Positions 8,614 through 16,479 of a stretch of DNA of 64,000 nucleotides are shown piece by piece (positions within the stretch are counted from its first letter, which is position 1; every line of letters starts with the position of its first letter). The stretch spans positions 1,488,001 to 1,552,000 of the forward strand of contig NZ_CP027786.1 of NCBI RefSeq assembly GCF_003795145.1, given 5' to 3'. This DNA comes from Tetragenococcus koreensis. GTDB lineage: Bacteria > Bacillota > Bacilli > Lactobacillales > Enterococcaceae. The notes under the pieces are model-generated. The model was not told where the DNA came from and did not search any database. It worked only from the letters and a program-made list of their open reading frames with translations. The position numbers and the translations under genes were made by a program.

Positions 8614-11034
8614 TTATTCCAGTGGTTCATCTTGATAGCTATCATCAGCAGGATCTTGAGGTTTGTCAATTAAGACTTTACGTGGTTTGCTGCCTTCTGA
8701 TGCACCTACAACATGGTTGGCTTCTAATTCATCAACTAAACGGGCTGCTCGATTATAACCAATTCTAAAACGACGTTGGAGTAAAGAAACGCTGGCTGTT
8801 TGCATGTCAACAACCAATTCCTTGGCTTGATCATACAACTCGTCTTCAGATTCTTCTTGCTTATCTTTGGCCACTTCTTCATCCGTTACCATCATTTTTT
8901 CTTCATAGTTAGCGCCTTGTTGATCAGTAACAAATTTAACGACTTCTTCCACATCATGGTCAGATATAAAGGCGCCTTGAACACGAATCCCTTTATTTTC
9001 ACCCATAGGTAAGAACAGCATATCTCCTCGGCCAAGTAGTTTTTCCGCCCCATTTGAATCAATAATCGTGCGAGAATCGGTCCCGCTAGATACGGCAAAG
9101 GCAATTCGCGATGGCACATTTGCCTTGATAATTCCAGTAATAACGTCAACGCTTGGACGTTGAGTTGCTAAAATCATGTGTATACCTGCTGCCCGCGCCA
9201 TTTGCGCCAAGCGGGTAATGGCATCTTCAACCTCATTACTGGCCACCATCATCAAATCAGCCAATTCATCTACAATGACCACAATAAATGGCATTGTTGG
9301 ATATTTTTGGTCTTCTGTTTGATTTTTTTGTTTGATCATTTCGTTGTAGCCAGTGATATTGCGTACCCCTGTTGCGGCAAATTTTTCATACCGTTCTTCC
9401 ATTTCTTTGACCACTTTTTGTAAAGCTTGCGCAGCTTTTCGCGGATTTGTTACCACGGGGGTCAAAAGATGAGGGATCCCGTTATATACGTTTAACTCTA
9501 CCATTTTCGGATCGACCATCATTAGTTTAACCTCATGAGGTTTTGCCTGCATTAAAATACTCGTGATGATGCCATTAATAGCAACCGACTTCCCACTACC
9601 AGTCGAACCAGCGACTAACAAATGGGGCATCTTAGTTAAATCAACAGTCTGTATTTTTCCAGAAATATCTCGTCCCAATGGAACTTCTAGGATATGATCA
9701 GAATGAGCAGGCGTTTCATCGTTCATTTCTCTAAAAGCCACAGTGCTAACTGTTTCATTAGGTACCTCAATACCAATTAATGATTTGCCTGGAATAGGTG
9801 CTTCCATACGAATATCTTTAGCAGCAAGTGCCAGAGCAATATCATCGGAAAGATTGACAATTTTGCTGACTTTAACACCAATTGCCGGTTCAATTTCGTA
9901 TTTAGTCACAGATGGCCCTAAACTAGCCTTGACCACTTTAGCATTGACACCGAAACTTTTGAAAGTCTTTTCCAGGATTGCAATATTACTTTCAATTTTT
10001 TTATATTCACCGCTTTGATCCGTCGGTTTGGGCTGCGATAAAAGAGTTGACGGCGGTAATTCGTAATCTTCATCTTCTACTTCTTGTGAAATTTCAAATT
10101 CCAGAGGTTTACCGTCATCTACTGGTTCTTCTGTTGATGGCTCATTTTTAGCGTCATTTTCTGTTTTTTTACTAGCGGCCTGACTTTGTTGGTAACTATC
10201 AATAGGAACAAAACTTAATTGTTCTGGCTCGCCGGTAGCTTCTTCTTTTTGCTCCTGTGCTAATTTTTCTGCCTCAGACAGAGAACGAACTTGATTTTTT
10301 TCTTGCTCTTTTAATTGTTGTAGTGCAGCTTCTCGCTCTTGTGCTTGTTTTTGTTCTTTTTCTTCCTTTTTCGCTTGCTTTTTGGCTTCTTTATCCGCTT
10401 GTTTTTTCGCTTTTTTCTCTGGATTACCTTCAATCAACTTTTGCATTTTTTCTTTTACTTCATGTAAAAGTTCTAACAGTTGCTGGCTATCCAGTGAACT
10501 AACAAAGTAACCACCCAGAATAATCAAAAGAACAGCAATCACATAACTGCCGATTTTTGCAACTAAGAAAAATGTTGCTTGATAGAGCAGTGCACCTAAC
10601 ATGCCACCGCCAACATTAGCACTTACTTGATCACCTTGGATGTCACTTAATAAAATTCGCCAAGTTGTTAATAAAATCTGCGGATCATCTGTTTGAATTT
10701 TACCAAATAACTGTGCATGGAAAAAAATTAACACACCTAAATAAATCAGAAGTCCACCAACAATCTTTCTTCCATGAGTTACTTTAGCCTCATTATTTTT
10801 GACCATTACCCATAAACCATAACCTGCTAGCAAGACACAAAGGAAGGGATAAGTATTTCCGCCAATAATCCGAAAACCATTTGCTATTAGCGTTCCAAGA
10901 AAGCCTAATTGAAATAATGCAAATACTGAAAATAAAATAAATAAAAACCCAAATACAATCAGCATTAATTTTTCTTGCTGGCGCATTTGTTTTTTTGTCT
11001 TACGTTTTTTTGAGCGTTTCTTTTTTTGTGCCAT
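8614..11034 (-). CDS. ftsK: DNA translocase FtsK/SpoIIIE
   Basis: This 806-residue septal DNA pump moves chromosome ends across the closing septum. The N-terminus is basic, followed by four or five membrane segments (about residues 25-190), then a charged coiled linker rich in Lys/Glu/Gln, an alpha-beta motor domain and a C-terminal gamma winged helix ([21 protein letters not shown]) that reads KOPS-type sequences. Walker A is GSTGSGKS (about 475-482) and Walker B is [12 protein letters not shown]. The ATG chosen has GAGGG five bases upstream; an ATG nine codons earlier lies directly after the -10 element and lacks a binding site. It is monocistronic. Confidence 0.96.
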   Translation of the reverse strand: MAQKKKRSKKRKTKKQMRQQEKLMLIVFGFLFILFSVFALFQLGFLGTLIANGFRIIGGNTYPFLCVLLAGYGLWVMVKNNEAKVTHGRKIVGGLLIYLGVLIFFHAQLFGKIQTDDPQILLTTWRILLSDIQGDQVSANVGGGMLGALLYQATFFLVAKIGSYVIAVLLIILGGYFVSSLDSQQLLELLHEVKEKMQKLIEGNPEKKAKKQADKEAKKQAKKEEKEQKQAQEREAALQQLKEQEKNQVRSLSEAEKLAQEQKEEATGEPEQLSFVPIDSYQQSQAASKKTENDAKNEPSTEEPVDDGKPLEFEISQEVEDEDYELPPSTLLSQPKPTDQSGEYKKIESNIAILEKTFKSFGVNAKVVKASLGPSVTKYEIEPAIGVKVSKIVNLSDDIALALAAKDIRMEAPIPGKSLIGIEVPNETVSTVAFREMNDETPAHSDHILEVPLGRDISGKIQTVDLTKMPHLLVAGSTGSGKSVAINGIITSILMQAKPHEVKLMMVDPKMVELNVYNGIPHLLTPVVTNPRKAAQALQKVVKEMEERYEKFAATGVRNITGYNEMIKQKNQTEDQKYPTMPFIVVIVDELADLMMVASNEVEDAITRLAQMARAAGIHMILATQRPSVDVITGIIKANVPSRIAFAVSSGTDSRTIIDSNGAEKLLGRGDMLFLPMGENKGIRVQGAFISDHDVEEVVKFVTDQQGANYEEKMMVTDEEVAKDKQEESEDELYDQAKELVVDMQTASVSLLQRRFRIGYNRAARLVDELEANHVVGASEGSKPRKVLIDKPQDPADDSYQDEPLE

Positions 11035-11059
11035 GTCATCCCTCTTTTCATTCTTATCC

Positions 11060-11088
11060 ATTATACAAAAAAAAAGAAGGGAACAAAA
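11060..11088 (-). promoter_or_regulatory. Promoter of ftsK/spoIIIE
   Basis: A perfect TATAAT lies at 11060-11065 with a 17-base spacer to TTTTGT at 11083-11088. The A/T run of the spacer is at the same time the T-tail of the terminator of the upstream transporter operon. Confidence 0.6.
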
Positions 11089-11098
11089 GTTTCTTCCC
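11066..11098 (-). terminator. Terminator of the amino-acid ABC operon
   Basis: The hairpin GGGAA / TTCCC with flanking partial pairing is followed on the minus strand by an unbroken run of T residues. It lies about 20 bases after the binding-protein gene. Confidence 0.6.
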
Positions 11099-11117
11099 TA
11101 CTTTCTTTAAATTTTTA

Positions 11118-11921
11118 TCAATCAGGTGATACGTCTTCTCCAAACCATTTTTCCGAAATCTCTGCAAATTCACCATTATCTTGTAGTTCTTGTAAACCAT
11201 CATTAATTTCTGCTAATAATTCATCATCATCTTGTCTAACACCCACCGCGAAATTTTCATCCTCATAAGGCGTTTCAACCAAATTAAAATCATCCATCTT
11301 TTCATTTTGGTTTAAATAGTATTCAGCATAGACTCTATCAATCAGAAGCCCATCGATTCGCCCGCTTTCTAAATCAATAAATGCCTCATTAAAACTGTCA
11401 TAAAGCGTGGCGTCCTCACCTTCTACAATATCTTTTAATGCTTCTGGTTCTTGATTGAATGAATTATAGCCAGAGGAGCCTTCTTGAGCGCCCAGTATTT
11501 TCCCATCCATCTGGTCGATTGAATCAATATTACTATCTTTGGAAGTAACTAATAACTGGCTATTGCTCATGTAAGGTTCTGAAAAAGCTACCTCTTCTTC
11601 CCGTTCAGGCGTTTGGCTGTAGCCATTCCAAATCATATCAATCGTTCCATTATTCAATTCTGTTTCTTTCATAGACCAATCAATTGGCTGAAATGCGACT
11701 TCGGTATCATTTAAAGCAAATACAGCTTCAGCTAACTCGATATCAAAACCGGTTAAATTCCCATCATCATCACGAAAACCCATAGGTACAAATGTATCAT
11801 CCAAACCGACAACAACATCTGCATCTTCATTATTTCCTGCTCGCTCGTTTTCTCCAGAAGAACAAGCGCCTAATACAAAGACACTCACCAAAACAAGGCC
11901 TAATCCTTTTAATTTTTTCAT
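11118..11921 (-). CDS. Amino-acid ABC transporter substrate-binding lipoprotein (probable histidine, HisX/Y/Z type)
   Basis: This 267-residue family 3 solute-binding protein is anchored through the lipobox LGAC (Cys20). Typical blocks are FVPMGFRDDDGNLTGFDIEL, a ligand-pocket segment WNGYSQTPEREEEVAFSEPY, and the C-terminal LQELQDNGEFAEISEKWFG. It is the last of three genes (permease, ATPase, binding protein) behind a T-box leader with a histidine specifier, so histidine is the best substrate guess. Histidine-responsive T-boxes ahead of such transporters are known in Firmicutes. The protein is strongly acidic. Confidence 0.88.
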   Translation of the reverse strand: MKKLKGLGLVLVSVFVLGACSSGENERAGNNEDADVVVGLDDTFVPMGFRDDDGNLTGFDIELAEAVFALNDTEVAFQPIDWSMKETELNNGTIDMIWNGYSQTPEREEEVAFSEPYMSNSQLLVTSKDSNIDSIDQMDGKILGAQEGSSGYNSFNQEPEALKDIVEGEDATLYDSFNEAFIDLESGRIDGLLIDRVYAEYYLNQNEKMDDFNLVETPYEDENFAVGVRQDDDELLAEINDGLQELQDNGEFAEISEKWFGEDVSPD

Positions 11922-11932
11922 CTCTCTTCCTC

Positions 11933-12568
11933 CTAGTTAATTTCTGAAACCTCTAACAAATTGTCTGCAATATTTTCAGCAAAAGTCATATCATGCGTAA
12001 CCACCAATTGAGTAACGCCTTGTTGCTTCAGTCCCAAAATGATTCGTTCAACGTGTTCACGTAAAGCAGGATCCAATGCACTCGTAGGTTCATCATAGGC
12101 TAATACTTTAGGATCCATTGCCATTGCTCTAGCAATCGCTACTCGTTGTTTTTGGCCGCCAGATAATTGATAAGGATATTGTTGCAACAACGATTCTATA
12201 CCTAATTGAGCGGCAATATCTTCTGCTTTTTTAGTATAGACTTCCTTTTCTTCTTGTAGCGCTAATCTGGGTGCTAACACAATATTTTCAAAAACATTTA
12301 AATGGGGAAATAATTCAAATTCTTGGAATACAACTCCTACCACTTGTTCTTGATTTTTTGAACTTACTGGATCAAACTTTTCTCCATCTAATAGGAAATC
12401 TCCACTGTCGATCGTTTCTAGCCCTGCCAAAGTTCGCAGCAAAGTCGTTTTTCCACCTCCAGAAGGTCCTACTATAGCTAAAATCGATCCGTCTGGAATT
12501 GTTAGATCTAACGAATTAATCACTTTTTTTGAACCAAAAGATTTACTGACATTTTTAAGTTCTAACAT
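11933..12568 (-). CDS. Polar amino-acid ABC transporter ATP-binding protein
   Basis: This 211-residue ATPase is the motor of the T-box-controlled amino-acid importer. Walker A is GPSGGGKTT, the signature is LSGGQKQRVAIARA, Walker B is VLAYDEPTSALD and the switch histidine lies in VTHDMTF. It is a little shorter than the usual 240 residues of GlnQ/HisP proteins, ending soon after the switch region. It lies 13 bases downstream of the permease gene and 11 bases upstream of the binding-protein gene, each with its own ribosome-binding site. Confidence 0.93.
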   Translation of the reverse strand: MLELKNVSKSFGSKKVINSLDLTIPDGSILAIVGPSGGGKTTLLRTLAGLETIDSGDFLLDGEKFDPVSSKNQEQVVGVVFQEFELFPHLNVFENIVLAPRLALQEEKEVYTKKAEDIAAQLGIESLLQQYPYQLSGGQKQRVAIARAMAMDPKVLAYDEPTSALDPALREHVERIILGLKQQGVTQLVVTHDMTFAENIADNLLEVSEIN

Positions 12569-12581
12569 AGAATTTTTCCTC

Positions 12582-13223
12582 CTAACGATAATAATTCATA
12601 CGTTTTTCTAACATACGAAGAATAAGAGTAAACACAGCTGTCATAAGTAGGTACAAAATCCCTACACCTAACAGAGGAACTAACGAGACGTCACGTTCCA
12701 TCGCCACTTTTCCGATGCGCATCACATCTTGTAGACCTAGAATATAAACTAACGAAGTATCTTTTACCAAATTAATAATTTCGTTTCCAACAGAAGGCAA
12801 AGTGATTTTTACAACTTGGGGAATAATAATTTTTCGTAACGTTTGCCCGTAAGTCAAGCGTAATACCCGAGCCGCTTCATACTGTCCATTAGGTATCGAT
12901 TGAATACCTCCACGAAAAATTTCTGCAAAGTATGCTGCATAGTTAAAGATAAAAGCAATTAATGCTGCTTCAAAACGATCGAATACAATTCCCATAATAG
13001 GTAGCCCATAAAAAACGAAGATTAGCTGGAGCAAAAGTGGAGTCCCGCGCATCAGCCAAACATAAACTTGAATGATTGACTTGAAAATTTTCGACCGACT
13101 ACATAATACGAATGCTAGAATAATACCAATAGGAACTGACCCAATGATAGTTAAACCAAATAAGCGAAAAGTTACTTCCATTCCTGTAAATAATTGCGGA
13201 AAAATAGAAATCAAATAACTCAT
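12582..13223 (-). CDS. Polar amino-acid ABC transporter permease
   Basis: This 213-residue membrane protein of the HisMQ family has about five membrane helices and the docking loop EAARVLRLTYGQTLRKIIIPQ (split here by its EAA motif) with the conserved Gly. The typical RGTPLLLQLIFVFYG segment follows the second helix. It is the first gene of the operon, with GGAGG six bases before the ATG and the double T-box leader directly upstream. It presumably forms a homodimeric channel since only one permease gene is present. Confidence 0.93.
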   Translation of the reverse strand: MSYLISIFPQLFTGMEVTFRLFGLTIIGSVPIGIILAFVLCSRSKIFKSIIQVYVWLMRGTPLLLQLIFVFYGLPIMGIVFDRFEAALIAFIFNYAAYFAEIFRGGIQSIPNGQYEAARVLRLTYGQTLRKIIIPQVVKITLPSVGNEIINLVKDTSLVYILGLQDVMRIGKVAMERDVSLVPLLGVGILYLLMTAVFTLILRMLEKRMNYYR

Positions 13224-13241
13224 ATAAATCCTCCTTTAAAA

Positions 13242-13272
13242 TAAAAATGTCCTCTGGTTTTACCCAGAGGAC
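13242..13272 (-). terminator. Second (distal) T-box terminator
   Basis: Stem GTCCTCTGG / CCAGAGGAC followed on the minus strand by ATTTTTAT, ending 18 bases before the permease start codon. Confidence 0.88.
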
Positions 13273-13343
13273 GCAAAATACGTGGTTCCACCTCAATTTA
13301 TCTTTCCCTTACAGAAAAGACCTCAGTTAGTTACTGATTGAAA

Positions 13344-13378
13344 AATAAAAAAGTCCTTTAGCCAAATGGCTAAAGGAC
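13344..13378 (-). terminator. First T-box terminator
   Basis: Stem GTCCTTTAGCC / GGCTAAAGGAC followed on the minus strand by TTTTTTATTTTT, directly after the first T-box sequence. Confidence 0.92.
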
Positions 13379-13617
13379 GTCAATTACGCGGTTCCACCTT
13401 TATTTATTCATTCTTCGCAGAATAAAACTCAATAAGTCATCAATCAATAACTTTGGCTATAACGGGCTACCCGGACTTTTCTACTTTTTCTTCAAAAAAT
13501 CGACTCCAAGATGTGTTTCACCATAATTTCATTGTCTCTTCTCACCTGCCAGAGACTCTCTTAAAACAAAACTAAAGTTACTCTTCTTTTCGATGTCGTT
13601 TATTTAAGTTGTTCCTC

Positions 13618-13646
13618 ACTTTACGCCCATCAGTTAAAAAAGTCAA
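13618..13646 (-). promoter_or_regulatory. Promoter of the T-box leader
   Basis: TTGACT at 13641-13646 and TAAAGT at 13618-13623 are 17 bases apart, placing the transcript start just before the T-box leader. Confidence 0.8.
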
Positions 13647-13930
13647 GCATTTTTATCAGGAAAATAATTTCTCATAAAAACCAACCAGTTAAAGCAAGGC
13701 GATAAGTGGAGCGGTCATTTATAAAACCGCAAGAATAAAGACATTATGTCATTTTTTAGACCTAAGTGAACAAATGCAAGATCCATAAACGCTGTTACTG
13801 AACCCCAGTCAAGGGCAACAAGGTCTATAATAGTAGTGAGAACCGACAGAATTTACTATTTTCAGTTTGGCGAAATAGCATTTTTTGGTTACAATAGGCA
13901 AAAAGACTCTTTCTATAAGGCGGGTTAAAC
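13647..13930. other. Intergenic region between T-box promoter and PucR-type gene
   Basis: No gene is seen here. It should hold the promoter of the plus-strand regulator; TATAAT at about 13831-13836 and TACAAT near 13892 are candidates without a convincing -35. The segment near 13800-13830 (GAACCCCAGTCAAGG) resembles the end of an IS3-type element, possibly a remnant. Confidence 0.35.
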
Positions 13931-14809
13931 GTGAAACAGCAAAAGTTACAAGAAATTTATCCTACATCTTCTATACATGCTTTTCCAACAGTTGATACAG
14001 ACTATTTATCCATTGCTGTAGCACACGGTTTTTTATGGATACCACAAAAAAATCTATCACCAACTGAAAAAAAGCTGTTGCAAGCCATTGCTATTACTAA
14101 CCCAGCAACTATCCCTACTGCTGGAAAAGAGCGCCCCTGGTATGCTGCTTTGTTCTCTGATACGTCGGCCCCAGCAGACGAGGGAGCTTTTCGTCTGATC
14201 CAAATCAAATGTCACGCTTTGGAAAAAAACGATCTTGCAGCTTTACATGAAGAAATGTCCACGATTTTACCCCATACAGTCGATTTATTTTTTCTTAGTG
14301 AAAGTTATGGGATCATCGTCGAGTCTTTCAGCGAAGATGCATTAACTACAGAAGAACTAGAGGGCCTGTTTTTAGCTTTAGACAGTGACTTTAATAGCTA
14401 CACGCGACTTTTCAGTGGAGCCTTCCATTCTTTTGAAGCTGACTTCACTCAACTTTTATTTGAAGAAGAGCAACTGTTTCTTTATTTACTCGAACATGAT
14501 ACACAAACTAAAAGCTTTGATATGGGAACGGCCATTATCCCATTTTTTGCTATTCATGACGTCACTAAAAGTTATCTGATGCGAACTCTATTTGCCGAAT
14601 GGTTTGATGCAGAACTTGAACAAATCATCTGTACGCTTTGGCAAACACAAGGCAATATTAGTTCAGCAGCCAAAGAACTATTCATGCATCGCAACACATT
14701 GCAATACAAAGTCGATAAATTTCAACAACGGTCCAATACGAACTTGAAAAAAATGGACGATCTATTCTTATGCTATTTACTAGTTCTCTCTTGTGAAAAT
14801 TCAAACTGA
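13931..14809 (+). CDS. PucR/CdaR-type transcriptional regulator
   Basis: This 292-residue cytoplasmic protein ends in the PucR-type helix-turn-helix (residues about 235-290, LWQTQGNISSAAKELFMHRN and TLQYKVDKFQ), which binds DNA in regulators such as CdaR and PucR. The N-terminal 230 residues show no domain I recognise and would be the sensor. The start is GTG with AAGGCGG nine bases upstream. It is followed by a hairpin and, 114 bases on, by an MsmX-like ATPase gene on the same strand, so regulation of sugar-uptake ATPase expression is a reasonable guess, not shown. Confidence 0.78.
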   Translation: MKQQKLQEIYPTSSIHAFPTVDTDYLSIAVAHGFLWIPQKNLSPTEKKLLQAIAITNPATIPTAGKERPWYAALFSDTSAPADEGAFRLIQIKCHALEKNDLAALHEEMSTILPHTVDLFFLSESYGIIVESFSEDALTTEELEGLFLALDSDFNSYTRLFSGAFHSFEADFTQLLFEEEQLFLYLLEHDTQTKSFDMGTAIIPFFAIHDVTKSYLMRTLFAEWFDAELEQIICTLWQTQGNISSAAKELFMHRNTLQYKVDKFQQRSNTNLKKMDDLFLCYLLVLSCENSN

Positions 14810-14815
14810 ATTTAC

Positions 14816-14852
14816 AAGGTGCACAAAAAACACTGACTTTTTTGTGCACCTT
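14816..14852 (+). terminator. Hairpin after the PucR-type gene
   Basis: A perfect 15-base stem (AAGGTGCACAAAAAA and its complement at 14838-14852) with a seven-base loop starts six bases after the stop codon. The T-run is inside the stem's 3' arm, so it can act as a terminator although no long tail follows. Confidence 0.7.
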
Positions 14853-14862
14853 TACATTGAGT

Positions 14863-14891
14863 TTGTAAACCGTTTTCATTTACAGTATATA
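14863..14891 (+). promoter_or_regulatory. Promoter with overlapping operator-like palindrome for msmX-like gene
   Basis: TTGTAA (14863-14868), a 17-base spacer and TATATA (14886-14891) form a promoter 33 bases before the start codon. The 15-base palindrome TGTAAACCGTTTTCA (14864-14878) covers the -35 region and looks like a LacI/CcpA-family operator, though it is one base longer than the cre consensus. Confidence 0.5.
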
Positions 14892-14923
14892 TAACAAATC
14901 AATTTGAAAGAAGGAACAAACTT

Positions 14924-16027
14924 ATGGTAGAAATGTCCTTAAAAGAGATCGGTAAAAAATATGATAATGCCGAGCAATTTTCTGTCAGCGATTTCAATCT
15001 AAATATAAAAGATCGTGAGTTCATTGTTTTTGTCGGACCTTCCGGCTGCGGAAAATCGACCACATTACGCATGATTGCCGGATTAGAAGATATCACAGCC
15101 GGTGAATTAAAAATTGGAGATAAAGTGATGAACGATGTTGCTCCTAAAGATCGCGATATCGCGATGGTTTTCCAAAACTACGCATTGTATCCACACATGA
15201 CTGTCTATGACAATATGGCATTTGGCCTGAAATTACGTAAATACAATAAAACAGAAATAAAAAAAAGGGTTGAAAATGCTGCAGATATCTTAGGGTTAAC
15301 TGAATATTTGGATCGCAAACCTGCTGCACTATCTGGCGGGCAACGTCAACGTGTCGCTTTAGGCCGCGCTATCGTCCGCGATGCAAAAGTATTCTTGATG
15401 GACGAGCCATTATCCAACTTAGACGCTAAATTGCGCGTTGCTATGCGGGCAGAAATCGCTAAATTGCACCGCAGACTTAAAACCACGACGATTTACGTTA
15501 CACATGACCAAACTGAAGCGATGACTATGGCAGACCGGATTGTTATCATGAAAGATGGAATTGTCCAACAAATCGGTACACCAAAAGAAGTGTACAATAC
15601 ACCAGTGAATGAATTTGTTGCTGGGTTTATCGGTTCTCCGGCGATGAACTTCTTCAATGTTACCTTAAAAGACGGTGAAATCACAGACGATTACGGATTA
15701 AAACTTCGCATTCCTGAAGGTCGTAATAAAACACTAGTTGAAAAGGGCTATGATGGCAAAGAAATCACTTTTGGCATTCGTCCAGAAGATATTCATGGTG
15801 AGCAAGTGGTGATCGATGCCGCACCCGAAGCCACCGTACACGCCGAAGTTGTTGTGTCCGAATTGCTGGGTGCAGAAACAATGCTATATACAAAAATTGG
15901 AGATACAGAATTCATTTCGAAAGTCGACGCACGTGATTTCCATGAACCAGAAGAAATGGTCGACTTGAGTTTTAACCTCAACAAAGCACATTTTTTTGAC
16001 AAAGACACAGAAGAAGTCATTCGTTAG
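14924..16027 (+). CDS. msmX: Multi-sugar ABC transporter ATP-binding protein (MsmX/UgpC family)
   Basis: This 367-residue ATPase energises carbohydrate ABC importers and in Firmicutes often serves several of them. Walker A is GPSGCGKST, the signature is LSGGQRQRVALGRA, Walker B is VFLMDEPLSNLD, and the C-terminal third has the OB-fold (MOP-like) domain with FGIRPEDIH. Length fits MsmX/MsmK. No sugar permease or binding protein lies next to it, as expected for a shared ATPase. It is monocistronic with its own promoter carrying a catabolite-type palindrome. Confidence 0.92.
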   Translation: MVEMSLKEIGKKYDNAEQFSVSDFNLNIKDREFIVFVGPSGCGKSTTLRMIAGLEDITAGELKIGDKVMNDVAPKDRDIAMVFQNYALYPHMTVYDNMAFGLKLRKYNKTEIKKRVENAADILGLTEYLDRKPAALSGGQRQRVALGRAIVRDAKVFLMDEPLSNLDAKLRVAMRAEIAKLHRRLKTTTIYVTHDQTEAMTMADRIVIMKDGIVQQIGTPKEVYNTPVNEFVAGFIGSPAMNFFNVTLKDGEITDDYGLKLRIPEGRNKTLVEKGYDGKEITFGIRPEDIHGEQVVIDAAPEATVHAEVVVSELLGAETMLYTKIGDTEFISKVDARDFHEPEEMVDLSFNLNKAHFFDKDTEEVIR

Positions 16028-16114
16028 TTTTTTTAATATAACATTTTCCCATTGCCACTTTTAGGAGAAGCAATGGGAATAAGATTTAGCAAAAAATGGC
16101 AACCAGCTTAAATT

Positions 16115-16388
16115 GAGTAAAAGAATGCTATTTTGTTCCTCGAAATCTTGATAATGAGTAAAGAAAACTAGTTTTGTTACTCAAAAATAAAATAACGAGT
16201 AACGGATAGCTAATTCGTTACTCGTTAATTATTATAAACCACTAAAAAACATCTAATTTGCACGCTAATGTTTAATATTGAGCAATGAACAGCGGATTCG
16301 TTACTCGTTAATGCAATATTGAGTAATCGTTTAACAATTCGTTACTCAAAAATACATTAATGAGTAATAAAAAGCAAAAACGTTACTC
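16115..16388. repeat. Array A: alternating GAGTAA / TTACTC words, 41-bp period
   Basis: The word GAGTAA starts at 16115, 16156, 16197, 16280 (GAGCAA), 16321 and 16362. Its reverse TTACTC starts at 16136 (TTCCTC), 16177, 16218, 16301, 16342 and 16383. Each forward-reverse pair spans exactly 27 bp with 15 variable bases between, and pairs repeat every 41 bp; words thus alternate at 21 and 20 bp. The middle interval is 83 bp and holds a decayed pair near 16240-16265. The array lies in the 452-bp gap between the convergent msmX-like and topB genes. It codes for nothing and its function is unknown. Confidence 0.93.
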
Positions 16389-16416
16389 AATTGACATAAT
16401 TAAAGTGAAAAGATCC

Positions 16417-16452
16417 GAACAATAGAAAGATTACTCGATCTTTCTATTGTTC
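16417..16452 (-). terminator. Terminator of topB, loop carrying the array word
   Basis: A perfect 15-base stem (GAACAATAGAAAGAT and its complement) encloses a loop that reads CGAGTA on the minus strand and with the adjoining base forms GAGTAA, the word of array A. On the minus strand it is followed by CGGATCTTTTC, a weak tail. Confidence 0.7.
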
Positions 16453-16479
16453 ATATATTTTGCTTATACCTAATACTTT

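Larger units (their letters stand above)
13242..13617 (-). promoter_or_regulatory. Tandem T-box leader, histidine (CAC) specifier
   Basis: The leader reads minus-strand from about 13612. Stem I signals are AAGAAGAGTAA (AG bulge), GGTGAGAA (distal loop) and GAAA-CAC-A at 13520-13512, giving a CAC (His) specifier by alignment with known T-boxes (GAAA-codon-A). The first T-box sequence AAGGTGGAACCGCG is at 13387-13400, followed by terminator 13344-13378. A second T-box sequence GAGGTGGAACCACG lies at 13281-13294 with its own terminator 13242-13272, but only about 50 bases separate it from terminator 1, too few for another stem I. Uncharged tRNA-His should switch the transporter operon on. The leader class is certain; the specifier is likely. 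Confidence 0.9.

Noticed and set aside
13790-13840. IS3 element end upstream of the PucR-type gene
   Set aside because: Only about 20 bases resemble an IS3 end and no partner end or transposase remnant is nearby, so it is not listed as a mobile element.
16115-16388. CRISPR array
   Set aside because: Conserved words are only six bases, alternate in orientation and the unit is 41 bp with no repeat of 23 bases or more; no cas genes are in the window.
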